The position numbers and the translations under genes are program-made. This document shows positions 11,630 through 24,083 of a stretch of 64,000 bases of DNA, one piece after another (positions within the stretch are counted from its first letter, which is position 1; each line of letters begins with the position of its first letter). Below the pieces are notes generated by a model. The model had not been told where the DNA came from. It searched no databases and saw only the letters and a program-made list of their open reading frames with translations. This DNA is from Pomacea canaliculata (lineage: Eukaryota > Mollusca > Gastropoda > Architaenioglossa > Ampullariidae). The stretch lies in the NCBI RefSeq assembly GCF_003073045.1, contig NC_037596.1, positions 29,892,184-29,956,183 of the forward strand, given 5' to 3'.

Positions 11630-12650
11630 ATTGCTCAGAGACTTACACTGAAATAGCAGACAGTGAAAGTCATGGAAGTTGAATTTTTCACTACGTATTT
11701 TCCTGTTTCAGAAATTGTCGGTTATCTCCCTTACCCAAGAGGAGGACCTAACACACGTTCGCTCTACATGTGCTACAGTGTTCTACACAAAGTAGTTTAC
11801 ACAATGACAGAAACTGTGGTCTCCACACATAGACTAGACACAGATTCTGACTAAAGGAACAGGTGGAGGAAGTCATCAGATGAAATGCGGATTAACAACG
11901 ACTGTGAGAACTCAGCAGACTCTGACGACTGATAGCCTTGAAGATATGCTCGTCAATCTTTGAAAGCTTATAATAATACAGGAAAAACAATCTTAGCTTT
12001 CAAATAATTATTACACTCGAAACGGTATTTGTATACCGAAGAAATGTGTAGACTATCAAAACAAAATATCCAAGGTTAGTGTAGCTGCTGCAGTATTGCT
12101 GTCAGTGATAAATAAATGTTGGTAAGAAAACACAAACCGCAAATTTTATTACAAAGAGAATGAGTCGGCTTCCTTTACTCTATGTGTAGATTGAAGACGG
12201 TTGCAGACATTAGCCTCTCAATCTTTTTTAATATCTTCTATTCGACTAGCAATTGTGCTTTGATTATCTCCTTCAAGTCACAGATGTAAATTGTCTTTTG
12301 AAAACAATCTTTGCATCAACGTGTGCCGACATTCCACCAGGAGCCCAGCCATCCCTGCATTACTAGATGGTGTGCAACAGTCAAATAAAACCTTTCTGCA
12401 GCTGTAACAAAAATATTCTCACTTGCGACGTGTTGTAGCGACTTACTTGTGGCGAGTACAAAGCTGACAAAGAACGTTAACCAGTGCTACACTGCGTACT
12501 GTGATTACGTCCCTTGGTATACTTAATTATAATTTCTTGCTGCGATAATGGTCGCCTGTTGCTGACACAAGTATTCAGCTCAGTGATAAATGTTGTCTTT
12601 GCACGATTGTCATGATTGTAGTCATGTATGAAAACACATCCATACACATA
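11630..12650. repeat. Duplicated noncoding block, copy 1
   Basis: Shares long stretches with 13880-14465 in the same orientation, for example the run around ACCAGTGCTACACTG and the segment with TTGTCTTTGCACGAT. This copy is longer and includes the candidate tail exon. Confidence 0.65.
11712..11795 (+). CDS. Candidate cytoplasmic tail exon downstream of A
   Basis: After TTTCAG, the phase left by the candidate membrane exon gives 27 residues including TQEEDLTHVRS and ATVFYTK, then TAG. A diverged copy in the duplicated block (about 13954 onward) keeps ATVLYTEQ in the same frame. The pattern resembles short tyrosine-containing receptor tails, but another frame is also open, so the reading is tentative. 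Confidence 0.3.
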   Translation, partial: KLSVISLTQEEDLTHVRSTCATVFYTK

Positions 12651-13879
12651 TGTATCCAAACGTACAAAGAAAAATCACTTACACAAATTCTTTACGAGTT
12701 GTCCTACACATAGACGGTCCCAAGCATTAAACAACTGTACTCATAAAGTTTCCTGCACTATAAAACACATTGTAAAAAACATTTTTGATAATGCGTCTAC
12801 AATTGTATCACTGATCGACCACAACAAAGTTATTTTAGCAAGAATAAAACATTGGAAACATGTTTGATTCGACAATGTGATCAGTCCGAACACTTCAAGA
12901 CCAATCAGTAAAATACTCCAAAGGTTGATATAACAGTTGATTGGGTAACACAATTTCATTTGTATAAAAATGTGTCATTATACATTTTGCAATGACTTGT
13001 TGAATACTTTTTGTCTGTTAGTTGTGTTAAGTTGCCTGAGAGATCTCAAATATAATACTAAACGAGCATATCGAGCATATGTCTGAGTAATAGCTGATGA
13101 TTATTTAAAAGAGCCAAGGTCCCAGCAGAGATGAATCCTATAAACCAAACATGACTAGTAATCAGTCACAACATACGTGTGAGGGGAAGTAACTTTGTAG
13201 CTAGGGTAACTGCGTCCAGACCCTTATGGTCTATACAAGTGTGACGCAGACGACTTCCATTCATAAAGAGACTTCTTTACAAAAGAGTATCTTTCTTTGT
13301 ATGTATCCATTAATCTTTTATTGCATATTATTATTGTTGTGAGGAGAAAAGATAATGGCATTCTCATTTATGGAGAAGAAAATCAAACCTAACGAGTGTT
13401 GTTACAGACACACTTTACATTTATCCAATTAATAAATACAACTGCTCTTTCCCATCCAAAACAAACTACAAAGACCTACACTTGATTTTTCCTAATTGTT
13501 ATGCTTCATCATCGTTTGTTTTCATTTTTAATTGACAAGTGATAAGCTATACCAAATAATTATTTTACTTCCATGACACATAAACAGTTTCCCTTTCAGC
13601 CTTTAGACTGACTTCTAAAACAATTCTTCTACTAGTTACAACCCATGTCTCGATAGCACATATAGAACACCTCTGCAAGTTAAGGTAGACAAAGCCAATC
13701 CAAAAGCCAGAAAGTGATTTTCTCCTGTCGCTCCCCCATTCATCACTCTTATTATTTAGATAATAATTCAATATTTCTCTTCAAACACCAAGTAATCTTA
13801 ACAGATCTCTACCTAGAAAAGCTAGAAAAGGGTCGAAAAGCTATCTTTAGACGATTACAGTTTTTACTGTCAGACGTTT

Positions 13880-14465
13880 AGCTGATCTTGCAGAGAGTGA
13901 AATAGCAGACCATCAAAGTCATGTGAGATGAATTCTTTCCTATATATTTTCTAGTTTCAGAAATTTTCGATTATCTACCCTACCCAAGATAAGTACCTAA
14001 CACACGTTCACTCTGCATGTACTGAAAGAGCTACAGTGCTCTACACAGAGCAATTCACAGGAAAGAAAGAAACTAGAATCTTCACACACAGCCGAGATGC
14101 AGGTTAAAGGTTGCTAGCAAAATACAAATCACAAGGACTGTTAATTACAAAGATAATGAGTCCGACATGATTTACTCTATGTGTAGATTAGAGACGGTTG
14201 TAGAGCCTCTGTCAATCTGCTTTGACATCATTGTGACAAGTTCTCGCTCCTTGCTTGAGGCACGCGCAAAGCTGACAATTAAAGAACGATAACCAGTGCT
14301 ACACTGTGGGCTGCGATTACGTCCCTTGGTACACGTTGATTATAATTTCTTGCTGTGTCGCCTCCTGCCGTTGTACTGCAGACACAGGTACTCAGCTCAG
14401 TGTTACATGTTGTCTTTGCACGATAGTCATGACTGTAGTCACGTATGAACACTCAGTTCTTCTAT
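13880..14465. repeat. Duplicated noncoding block, copy 2
   Basis: Diverged direct copy of 11630-12650 with internal deletions. No intact coding exon is retained. Confidence 0.65.
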
Positions 14466-14649
14466 CATAGATTCTCACATCCTGTAAGAACAAAAAGATG
14501 TGTTAAGTAATAGTAACACCATTATTATCACTATTCGTATCATCACTATTATTTTAATCATCAAAGCCGAAGGACATTTCCATTCAGACAGCGGGTTTAG
14601 TCCGCTTTAGCATAAGCTATTATCTCCACTCATAAAGCTTAAAGCTGGG

Positions 14650-14885
14650 TAGTTTTTGTTTGGTTTTAATTTGTTTGAGGTGTACATCAATCTGTACTTA
14701 AAAAGAACAAAACTTCGGAACAAAAAACATAGTGAATCTAGGTATTATTTTCCAAAACTCTTTAAGGTGTGAGATATCCGTTCCTCAGCTAAGTCAATGA
14801 ACGGAAATTTTCTTCATCACACAGGTATCGAACCTTAAGGTCTGGACGCAGTAACACTAACCACAAAGCTAACACAAATGTTGCG
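14650..14885 (-). repeat. Possible tRNA-derived SINE
   Basis: Read on the minus strand, GGTTCGATACC (14824-14834) fits a Pol III B box, and a TAGCTTTGTGG stretch about 40 bases before it resembles an A box. Related head fragments with ACTGCGTCC occur at about 500-550 and 13190-13250. No target duplication identified. Confidence 0.3.
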
Positions 14886-16208
14886 ACTGACCTAGACGGG
14901 TCTAGGTTTTAACAATTATCTCCATCTGCACCTTAAATCGTTTCAGATAGTTAGAAAGTAAACTTTCTATGTCCTGTGTAAATGTAACACGATAGTTATT
15001 TCTCATCTATCTCTTACAGTCTGCTTCTTTATTATTTAAACGTCCTTCGAGCTAGGACTCAAAGCGTCTTTATAATGTGTCTTGGCTACTCATAAGTGTT
15101 AGTATATTTCATGTCAACAGCTTTTTTGTTAATTGTTTTGCCAGCATTCAGGAAAGTTAATCTGTGTTTTCTCGAAGACCTTGCTTCAGAGTTTTGTTTG
15201 GGTTGTTTTCATTTTAAACGTTACAACAAGACCTAAATTAGAAAATTTTCAATCTTTGGAATCTTAATGAGGTTATATTTATGTTCAACCGACTAATATT
15301 TATCTTTTTGGATTTGTTTGTTACGCGTGTAGGTGAAGCGGGAGCGCTTGTTTAGGTCAGCGGATACTGCTGACAGTGCATAGTCCCTCCACCCCACATC
15401 CCCTTCCACCCCATGCGAGGTCGTGCGCGGCGCGAGACGGACAGCAACAGCGGGTGACGTAGTACACAAACTTAGCGGTACAAATAGCGGGCAAAGAGCA
15501 GCGCTCGCACCTTTTTCTCGGCACAGAAACTGGTCCTGCTGGGTATAGCAGTAAGTAAAGCTTTGAGACTGAGTTAGCGAGAAGTACCTTTGTACCGCGA
15601 GGCATCTGGTCCGCTGGAAATAGCGACTCGTGCCACTCAGTCTCTTGTCCCCACCCCAGGGAATTAGGTGCTAGAATTTGACAGGCTAGGTAGGTAGTAC
15701 AGGATAGATAAGGTAGTTGTTTATGTAAATTATATAAATAAATCCATGTCTTTGAACCTGAAATACCTGTGTGAGCGTGTCAGTGACAAAGGATGCTACT
15801 GTGTCGTACGTACGTCTCCACCGTGTGAACGAGCATCAATAGCGCGAGTGAGGTTTGTGTTGTCCATGGTGTAGGTGTGACACAGCAGCAGAGAGAGAGA
15901 ACGCAAGAGAAAATCCGTGGAATTGATGCACCGAAGAAAAGACACTTTAGTCAGAGAGAAAGTAAAGCAGGGTCTTTTGTGGACTCCAAGGTCGGGTGCG
16001 TGTAATGGATAAGTGAAAAAAAGAACACGTGAGGATTAGACAACGCACCCGACTAACGAAAGCTGGAATTTTTTGTGGAAAATTGTCATTGGGAACTTCC
16101 GTCCTCTCCCCTGGAACAACAAAGAGGAACTGACTGATTTGGCGCTAAGCTAAGGTATAAGGTGTTAGCGAGGGTCAGTCAGTCCGGCTACAGTAGGTAT
16201 TCATTGTA

Positions 16209-16701
16209 CAGGTAGTCCTCGAGTTACGTCGTTTCGTGGTTACGACGCTCATTCCGACTTACGAGGTTTAGCGAAAGGTAGACTCATCTGATAACAGTGC
16301 ATCAAAGAAAAGGAAGGCCATCACCATGGAGGTGAAAGTGGATATCATAAGCCAATCTGAGAAGGGGAAACAGCAACAGAAATTAGCAGGTCATTAGGAC
16401 TTAGTCGTTCGACTGTCGCTACGATTATCAAGGATAAAGATCGCATCCTTGAACACGTGACAGGATCTGCTCCTATGAAAGCGACAGTGATAACAAAGCG
16501 TACTGAACTGCACAATACTTTATTGTACTTATGTTTATTGATAATTATGTAGGGTACTGTGCTAGGATAGGTGTTTGGATAGACTAAGTGTTTGCAGCAC
16601 TGTACTGTTATTATGGTACAGTACTGTACCCGACTTACGTCGAAATTCGGTTTACGACGCCGCGTAAGAACGGATCAACGTCGTAAGTCGAGGACTACCT
16701 G
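16209..16701 (+). mobile_element. Internally deleted Tigger/pogo-like transposon
   Basis: Terminal inverted repeats CAGGTAGTCCTCGAGTTACG and its complement at the right end. The left flank is TA; the right flank is CA, so one target base has changed. Inside, a short frame resembles the CENP-B/Tigger DNA-binding start (KKRKAITMEVKVDII, SRSLGLSRSTVATIIKDKD). The catalytic domain is absent. Confidence 0.8.
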
Positions 16702-17644
16702 CATATGCTTATCTTCATTGTATGTCCTTTTCTATCTCAATTTAAAGTTTCTTTGTTGGACATTTGCTGCCATCGTTTATATCCTTGAGAATGATTTCAG
16801 TCTTTTTTTTTTTAATGGAAGTTTTTCTTTCCCTTTTCCTGAGTTTATTTTGCTAAGACTCTAGATGGTACGATGCCAGGATTCTGCGGAGAACAACAAC
16901 AACAGCAACAAAAATAAAACTATACGCCAAGCATACACGGTAATTATTAGTATGTAAAATGAACCCCATATTGTGTTTGGAGACTTTTTCTTACACCAAA
17001 ATTTGCCCATGCTAATTTTTGTGATATGTGATTTAGACTTCCCTGTATGCGATACAGAATTGCTAAACTTTTCAAGAGGCTAGGATGGATTTTCCCCCCA
17101 AAAGTGCCCCGTCTATCGTCACCTTCATCTGGAAACGGGGCTTCGTTAGCAGGAAGAAGCACGGGCACGTCGATATTACTTTCCTTCTCTCTAAGTGTGT
17201 AGACAAAGCGTCTCTCATTACTCTTTGTTCCTGTCAACGATCGGAGTCGACTTGACCTTTGCTGAAAGTCAGTCTATTGACTAGGACGGAACTGCTGAGG
17301 GAGACTTGCGCGCGCACACACACGGAACTATTACTTTTATCTAAGCACGTTCACTCAAATATACGAAGCCTGTTAATCGAGACCTTTCTCTTGTCAGTGA
17401 TGGCTGTCGACATCATCAGTTCATTGTTGCTGCCTGTCACTAGGTAAATGTCGTCTAAAAAAATGCACACTGTATGAGAAGAAGTAATTTGCATTAGAAA
17501 ACTTATGTTTATATTTGCATTATTGTTTATTTATATTATACTGTATTTTGTATATTTATATTTCAGAAAATTTACTCTTTCGTTCTTACCAGGTTGCCAT
17601 CACTAACTTCATGGAAAAGGCAATAAAGCAAATTTTACGGTCCT
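16702..17644. other. Noncoding spacer
   Basis: No recognisable gene or complete repeat was seen here. Simple T-rich and CA-rich patches only. Confidence 0.4.
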
Positions 17645-20255
17645 AAATTGCAGAAAAGAAACCGAATGTGGAATTGATCTCACTGTCACTTAGGCCCAAG
17701 TATCTGCCACGTGAGTTTGGCCAGGTGTGTATCACTGTTGTGTATGCGCACCCGAAAGCGAACTTGTCACGCGCCGCCACGGAGATCGCCGAAGTTGTCC
17801 GATCGCTACAGTCACTTAGCCCAGATGCTCCTAACTTTGTACTTGGTGATTTTAATAACTGTGATTTACGATCTGCTCTGCCTGCTTTCAAACAATATGT
17901 AACTTGTAATGCCCGTCTTGATTGTAAACCCGATCGTTGCTACGGCAACATACCCAATGCATTCAAATCCATCCAGCTCCCTAAAATCGGTCAGTCCGAT
18001 CACAACGCTGTACGTCTTATTCCTGCCTACAAACCGATAGCTCAAACTAACCCCATTGTTACGCGTACTGTTCAAATCTGGTCTCACGATTCTGTTGAGC
18101 AGTTGCAGGGTTGCTTTGAATGCACCGACTGGAATGTTTTTCTGGATTCTGCTGATGATGTCCATACTGCCACCGATGTTATTTCTGATTATATTGGTTT
18201 TTGTAAAGACATGATTATCCCAAGGAAAGAAGTGAAAATTTACCCAAACAACAAACCCTGGATTACTAGGCAACTGAAAAACACTATAAACGCTAAGAAG
18301 GTTGCATTTCAGACAGGCGATAGAATAGAAAGAAAGCGAGTACAGAAAAAGCTGAGGGAAGAAATTAGAAAAGCCAAGTTGGATTATAAAGGAAAGGTAG
18401 AGAAGCAGTTTAAGGGTGGGAACATGAGGGATGCATGGAAAGGCCTGAAAATATTGACGGGTCAAAACCAACCGCTGACCAGTGTCCTCTCCATGTCACT
18501 GGAAGAAAGAGTAGATTATGCAAACAAACTGAATGAATTTTATTTCGCTTTGAGAGGGATGATGTTGGGGAGGAGTTATTTAATGTGATTTCTGAACTGG
18601 AGGAGAGAGTAGGGGAGGAGCAGCATGGGAGCGAATTGGATGACTTTGTGATTCAGGAAAATGCTGTTTTATCCCTTTTTAGACGTGTGAATGTGAGGAA
18701 AGCATGTGGCCCTGATAATATTTGTGGAAGAGTGTTGAAATACTGTGCGACTCAGCTGTCTGGTGTTTTTGCTCAGTTGTTCTCTTGGTCTGTAAAAGTG
18801 AGTACTGTACCAAACATCTGGAAAAAATCCATCATTTGTCCTGTTCCTAAAACCAGAAACCCGATTGAACTAAATGATTACAGGCCCGTGGCATTGACCT
18901 CTATTGTTATGAAATGCTTCGAACGCATCATCCTCTCACACTTCTCTCACAGACACAACAACACCTCGATCCCTTTCAATTTGCATACAAACAGCACAGA
19001 TCCACTGACGATGCCACACTCACTCTTCTGCACAATGCGTACTCTCACTTAGACAGGTCTGGCTCCTATGTACACATTCTTTTTCTTGATTTTTCTTCTG
19101 CATTTAATACTATACAGCCCCATCTGTTAGCTCTGAAACTTCTGAAACTTGATGTAAGCCCTAAACTCATCCTATGGATTGTTAACTTTCTGGTAAAACG
19201 TTCCCAGACAGTCTGTTTCCAGCATGCACTCTCCTCTTCCAGAAATACATCTGTTGGGAGCCCTCAGGGTACATGTCTCTCGCCTGTAATCTTCACCCTC
19301 TATACCAATGACTGTCGTGGCACTGATTCATCTCTCTTGATAAAATACTCTGATGATACTGCTCTCCTAGACCTCTCCAACTCACACTCTGCCTATGTTG
19401 ATGCAGTAGATAAATTAAATAAATAGTGCAAAGAAAACTATCTTGATCTAAATGTAAAGAAAACAAAAGAGCTGGTGATTGATTTCAGACGCAAGAGCAC
19501 TGTTATCCCTGACCTATACATTGATGGTGCCAAGGTTGAAGGTGTTGATCAGTACAAATATTTAGGAACTGTGATTGACGACAAACTCACTTTTAACACC
19601 AATACTGAGGTTATTCATAAGAAATGTCAATCTAGATTGTACTGTTTACAAAAACTCCGTTCCCTGAATGTCAACAAAAAGGTTTTAAGTTCTTTTTATA
19701 GATGTTTTCTTGAGTCTGTGTTGACATTTGGATTTTTATGTTGGTATGGAGGATTGAGAGCTAGTAATAGGAATGTGTTAGATAGAGTTGTGAGTGTGAG
19801 TGGGAAGGTGATTGGGGAGAAGCAGGAGTGTCTGAGTGAGTTGTATGAAAGACGAGTAGTACGGAAAGCGAGAGTGATTGCGAAAGATAGAACACATGTT
19901 TTAGCTCAATATTATAACCTTCTTCCGTCCAAGAGACGTTTTATTGTTCCCAGAGCTTCCACTGCCCGTTCTAGGAATAGTTTTATACACCAGTCTGTTG
20001 TCTTACTGAACAAGTGTTGTAAGGATTTGTGAGTGTGTGCATGTGGGTGTGTGGTTTTGGAATATAGTTTTAGTGATGTTTCTTATTTAGTTGGGTTATT
20101 TACATGGACTGTAGGTGTTTGTGTGAGATGATAGTTTGAGTGGAATTAAGTTGTTATTAAGTTTTTATTATAAGCCAGTTGTTTTACAACGTCTTGTAAT
20201 TTCTCCTAGTGAGATAATAAAGTTAAATTGAATTGAATTGAATTGAATTGAATCC
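17645..20255 (+). mobile_element. 5'-truncated LINE (non-LTR retrotransposon)
   Basis: Begins inside the endonuclease domain (LSLRPKYLPREF, NFVLGDFNN, QSDHN) and continues through a reverse transcriptase: NDYRPVALTS, FLDFSSAFNTI, GSPQGTCLSPVIF and the catalytic YSDD. It ends in tandem AATTG units typical of the 3' end of CR1/L2-group LINEs, which is my best guess for clade. At least one frameshift (near 18585), another near 18950-19040, and an in-frame TAG at 19424 make it inactive. Confidence 0.9.
20223..20255 (+). repeat. AATTG pentanucleotide tail of the LINE
   Basis: Five to six tandem TTGAA/AATTG units follow AATAAAG and mark the 3' terminus of the preceding LINE. Confidence 0.8.
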
Positions 20256-21415
20256 CAGTCTCAGCAACAGAAATATTAACAGTAACCACATGGAAACTGA
20301 AACCATAAAGACAATGCTGGCACTCAAGCTGGTGGACGGAGGCAAAGAATGAAAGATCGTCCCACTCGACCCTGAGAGAAAAGTTTGTCAAGTTTGCGTT
20401 TAAGCCCAAGGAAGCTTAACCCAGGCTGTTTGACCAAAGTGGGACACAACCGACTTCCCTTAACTGACCCAACTATGGAGTGGACACCTGCCAACTTGGA
20501 GACTTGTTGAAATTATGACAATAAACGAGAGGGGTCATGTTTGTGGCTCAGTTATATGTGATAAGTAAACGCACTTTCTCGAAGTATTTGACAGTTCTAA
20601 GGTTCACAGTTTCCGAATTTATATGTGGTTTTGTTACAAAAATGGTACAAAATGGTTTTTGTGGCGAAGATATGTTCTTAAAGGCCTTCTTGCTTATAGA
20701 TAATGAAACAAATATGAAACGTACTTCATTAGGGTTTAGAAAGCTAAAAGGCTTGCTAGTGTTTGAACATTTTGCTTCTATGAGTACTCTCGATGGAGTC
20801 TCAAGGATTTGTTGTAAGTGATCCTCTGTAACCATCATCAGTGTGTCTGGGTGTTAATATGATTACACTATTGGGACGTTCTTAGGAAAAGTGCTTTTAG
20901 TCTTGAGACATAAGATTAGAAGATTAGCTTGGTCACAGGAAAAATAAGCCCTACAGAATTTAAATTAAGTCCTGGATCTTTGTGAAATGCCATAGATTAT
21001 TTAATTATTAAAGATACCCCGAAACCCCCTGCAAATAAAATTATTTTTTTTAAAAATAAAGACATTAAAATTCTAATGTGTAATCTGGCTGTGATGATTT
21101 CCAATCAACAAAGGTCTTCTGAGTTTATTCGTACTGTGAATGGAAACATCATCATTTTCGTTGAAATGGTCACAGCTATTTCATCCTGAAAGATTGACAT
21201 TGTCCTACGAATTTAATTAGAGCCCCATACATTTCAGCAGGAACGTTGTCAGTAGAAGGGGGATATGTATTCATTATGATGTAATCGATTTGATTTCTAG
21301 TCAATAGAAATGATCCATGGCTGCTGATGGTCTTATGTGAAAACAATATATGAGTAGTATATGACTCGTCGCTGATGTTAATTATGCATTCTATACAGTG
21401 TAACCTTACCTTCTG
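20256..21415. repeat. Spacer repeat upstream of B, shared with other spacers
   Basis: Pieces match other spacers in the same order. CCCACTCGACCC with AAAGTTTGTCAA recurs near 48620-48655, a CCAACTATGGAGTGGACACC-like run recurs near 575, and ATCATCAGTGTGTCTGGG recurs near 33400. No gene seen. Confidence 0.55.
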
Positions 21416-21556
21416 GGTTTGAGATTAATTTCTGAGTTTGATCTTCCACATCAGCTGGTCTTGTGGATTGTGGATTTTTTTACCTACAGGCAACATTGGG
21501 TGTATGTAAATAGTCATTATTCTGACATTGTTGTTACAGTCACTGGGGCCCACAAG
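21416..21556 (+). mobile_element. LINE reverse-transcriptase fragment
   Basis: A short open stretch reads LISEFDLPHQLVLWIVDFF and SHYSDIVVTVTGA, matching the reverse-transcriptase region just before the usual PQG motif. Truncated at both ends. Confidence 0.65.
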
Positions 21557-21891
21557 ATAAACGAAAGTGAATATCCTCATTCATATGTCCGGGAGATATT
21601 AGGGGGATGGAAAAGTACACCTGCACCTATAACCCTGGCAGGATACGAAACAAGTGCTTAGACTACAAATTGAGAACCGATCAGACAGCTGCTTTCATTA
21701 GTTACTTAGCCTTATCTTTAAACTGTGTAATTGACAGCAAATGACCAAATTTTACGACAAAGATTAAGTACATTTGTGTTGTTTTTAAGGAAATCCGCTA
21801 GTGTCTGTATGTGAGCCCACACATAGATGCGTAGGTAATGTTGACAATTTAACTATTACACAATTTGATAAGAAAAATATTTTCCCTTTAT

Positions 21892-22007
21892 TAACATCCT
21901 TGTTGTCTGACTTAAAGCATCCACACTGCGGTCTGTGCTCAGTGTCAGCTTTCCAGCCAGACTCTCCTCACATCCTCGTCTTCCTGCAAGACATCGCAGC
22001 TAACATC
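21892..22007 (+). promoter_or_regulatory. Conserved 5' leader block of gene B
   Basis: Nearly identical to the blocks before A and C, with the same sharp upstream limit. Sequence further upstream (about 21570-21665) still resembles the region 1640-1735 before A, so A and B share more 5' flank than C does. Confidence 0.45.
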
Positions 22008-22065
22008 ATGATGCGCTCAGTCCTCAGTGTCTGTGTGATGTTTGCTCTTCTACTACAAGGTTTGA
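22008..22065 (+). CDS. Gene B exon 1, signal peptide
   Basis: Encodes MMRSVLSVCVMFALLLQGL, one residue different from A. Donor GTAAGT at 22066. Confidence 0.85.
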
Positions 22066-24048
22066 GTAAGTACTCAATTACACTTTGTCTTAATATCGTT
22101 ATGCTATGATGCTACAAGAAGACCATGCCAGCCCCTGTAGTACTCGTGTGATGACAGACCTTTACAGCATCAGTAAAGTCAGCGACATGACTGTAGTATC
22201 ACGTGACCCTGACTAGGCTCGTAACAAGCTCGAATGCAACATTCAGGCCAGTTTAATGTTTTAGATTACTTCTGTGCATCCAACGAGCTGTGTAAGGAAG
22301 AGATATTCCTGTCCTTCAAAGTCAAAAATAGTGTAGTCTGACCATCTGCCAGTCACACTGACAGTGAGCATGAAACGAACAGACCAGGAGAACCCACGTG
22401 GAAATGGAAAATAGACCGAAAAAGTAGTGTGGAATGGTGACAGGGTAAATAAAGCACTATAAACAAGGAAAATCCAGTGACGAACCTAAAGTGTGTCCTC
22501 CGAAAAAGAACAAAATGTCAATGAAGTGGTTGATCTGTTCGTGAACTGCCTACAGTAGCGGCGACATGTAGGATGAAACAGGTTTTTACAGGTAACCGCA
22601 GAAAGCAACCAGACTGGTTTGACCAAGAATGTACACAGGCATAAAAATCGGAAAAATCTTGTTTACGTAAATACAGATGTCAAAGGTCGGACCAGTCTTT
22701 ATCAATCTGTAGAACCAAGGCAACAGTACTGGAGGCTAGAGAAGTAGAAAAAGAGAAGATATAAAAAGGTCAAAGCAGTGAATTTGACAAAGCCAATCAG
22801 TTACCCAGAACTGTTTTGTACAGTTGTTTTCATAAATTAGACATGATAGTGTTTTACGTAAATCAACAAAGGAACACAAATGTTTTGATTTTCCAGTCTG
22901 TAGGTAATAAGATTTACTGTAGCTCGTTACGAATTCACTTTCATGGTTGATTAGATGCACAGTATAAAGTCCGGCTTGTGAATGGAACTGCCCCGTGGAA
23001 TGGCCGCCTTGAGGTGTTGTACAACGGAACATGGCGCAGAGTATGTAGCTATGGGATTAGGAAACAAGAGACACAGGTGGTCTGCAGGATGCTGGGCTTC
23101 AACACGTGTGTAATGTTTTGTGATCTTATGTGCAGTACAATTATATTTGTTTTATCATGTAATATTCACGATAAACAGATAATATACTACAGTTTCTTAA
23201 GTGTTCATTTTACTTTCGTCTTATTCTAACCACTGAACTGCATACCCATTCGAATAATCTTTGTATATAAGATAACAAACAAATGTTGATGCTGAGTGTA
23301 AGTGTGTGATTTGTATACAAACATTAAAAGGAACAATTAAGTAATATCAAAAGCAAGTACACATAAAATAATGAAACAATTTTATAAATATGTCATTTGT
23401 ACTGATTAAAAAATATTGACTTAGTCTATATTTAACGACAGATAATAAAAGCAATGCCCATGCATGTTTATGCAAATTGTTTTCTGAAAAATAGTGTTTA
23501 TTTTTATTTCGACTTGTGTGTATATATATATTAAAATATCTTTTTGCTAAGTCAGTGCATTTAATAGCAAATAAAACCAGACAAATGCTAATATATACCT
23601 TTTGTCAAACAGGTCGCAAGTTTATAACGTGTCCCTATATAAGTACAGTATGAGATACAATGGGTTTCTGTTTGACAACCTGAGGTGTACAGGCGAGGAG
23701 ACCAGCTTAGAGAAGTGTAATCATACAAGGATTATTACGGGCCTCTGGTGTCGCTATGCCACTGCTATCACCTGCAACTCACGTAAGAATCTGTTGTTTC
23801 TATTCTGTTGTTTGCTGTGTCGCATTATGTATCCTCAAATGGAGAAAAAGAAACATTGACACATTTACCGTTTTTATGCAAGAATTCATTACAAAAGAGA
23901 TATCAAGCATGCAAGAATATCTAGGTAAGAATATTAGGTAAAACACATGATGTATTTTCACAACAATTAAAATGTTAAGACTTAAAGTTTTTGCAACGCA
24001 TCTTAATTGAATAAATAATTTTTGTCTTTTTTGTTGTTGTTGTCGTCG

Positions 24049-24083
<35 letters not shown>

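Larger units (their letters stand above)
12651..16208. other. Intergenic sequence between A and the LINE
   Basis: Apart from the duplicated block (13880-14465), a SINE-like piece near 14820-14885 and a GC-rich patch at about 15340-15660, I see no gene. Open frames are short and lack domain features. Confidence 0.5.

Noticed and set aside
17866-18471. 201-residue minus-strand open frame
   Set aside because: Antisense shadow of the LINE coding sequence.
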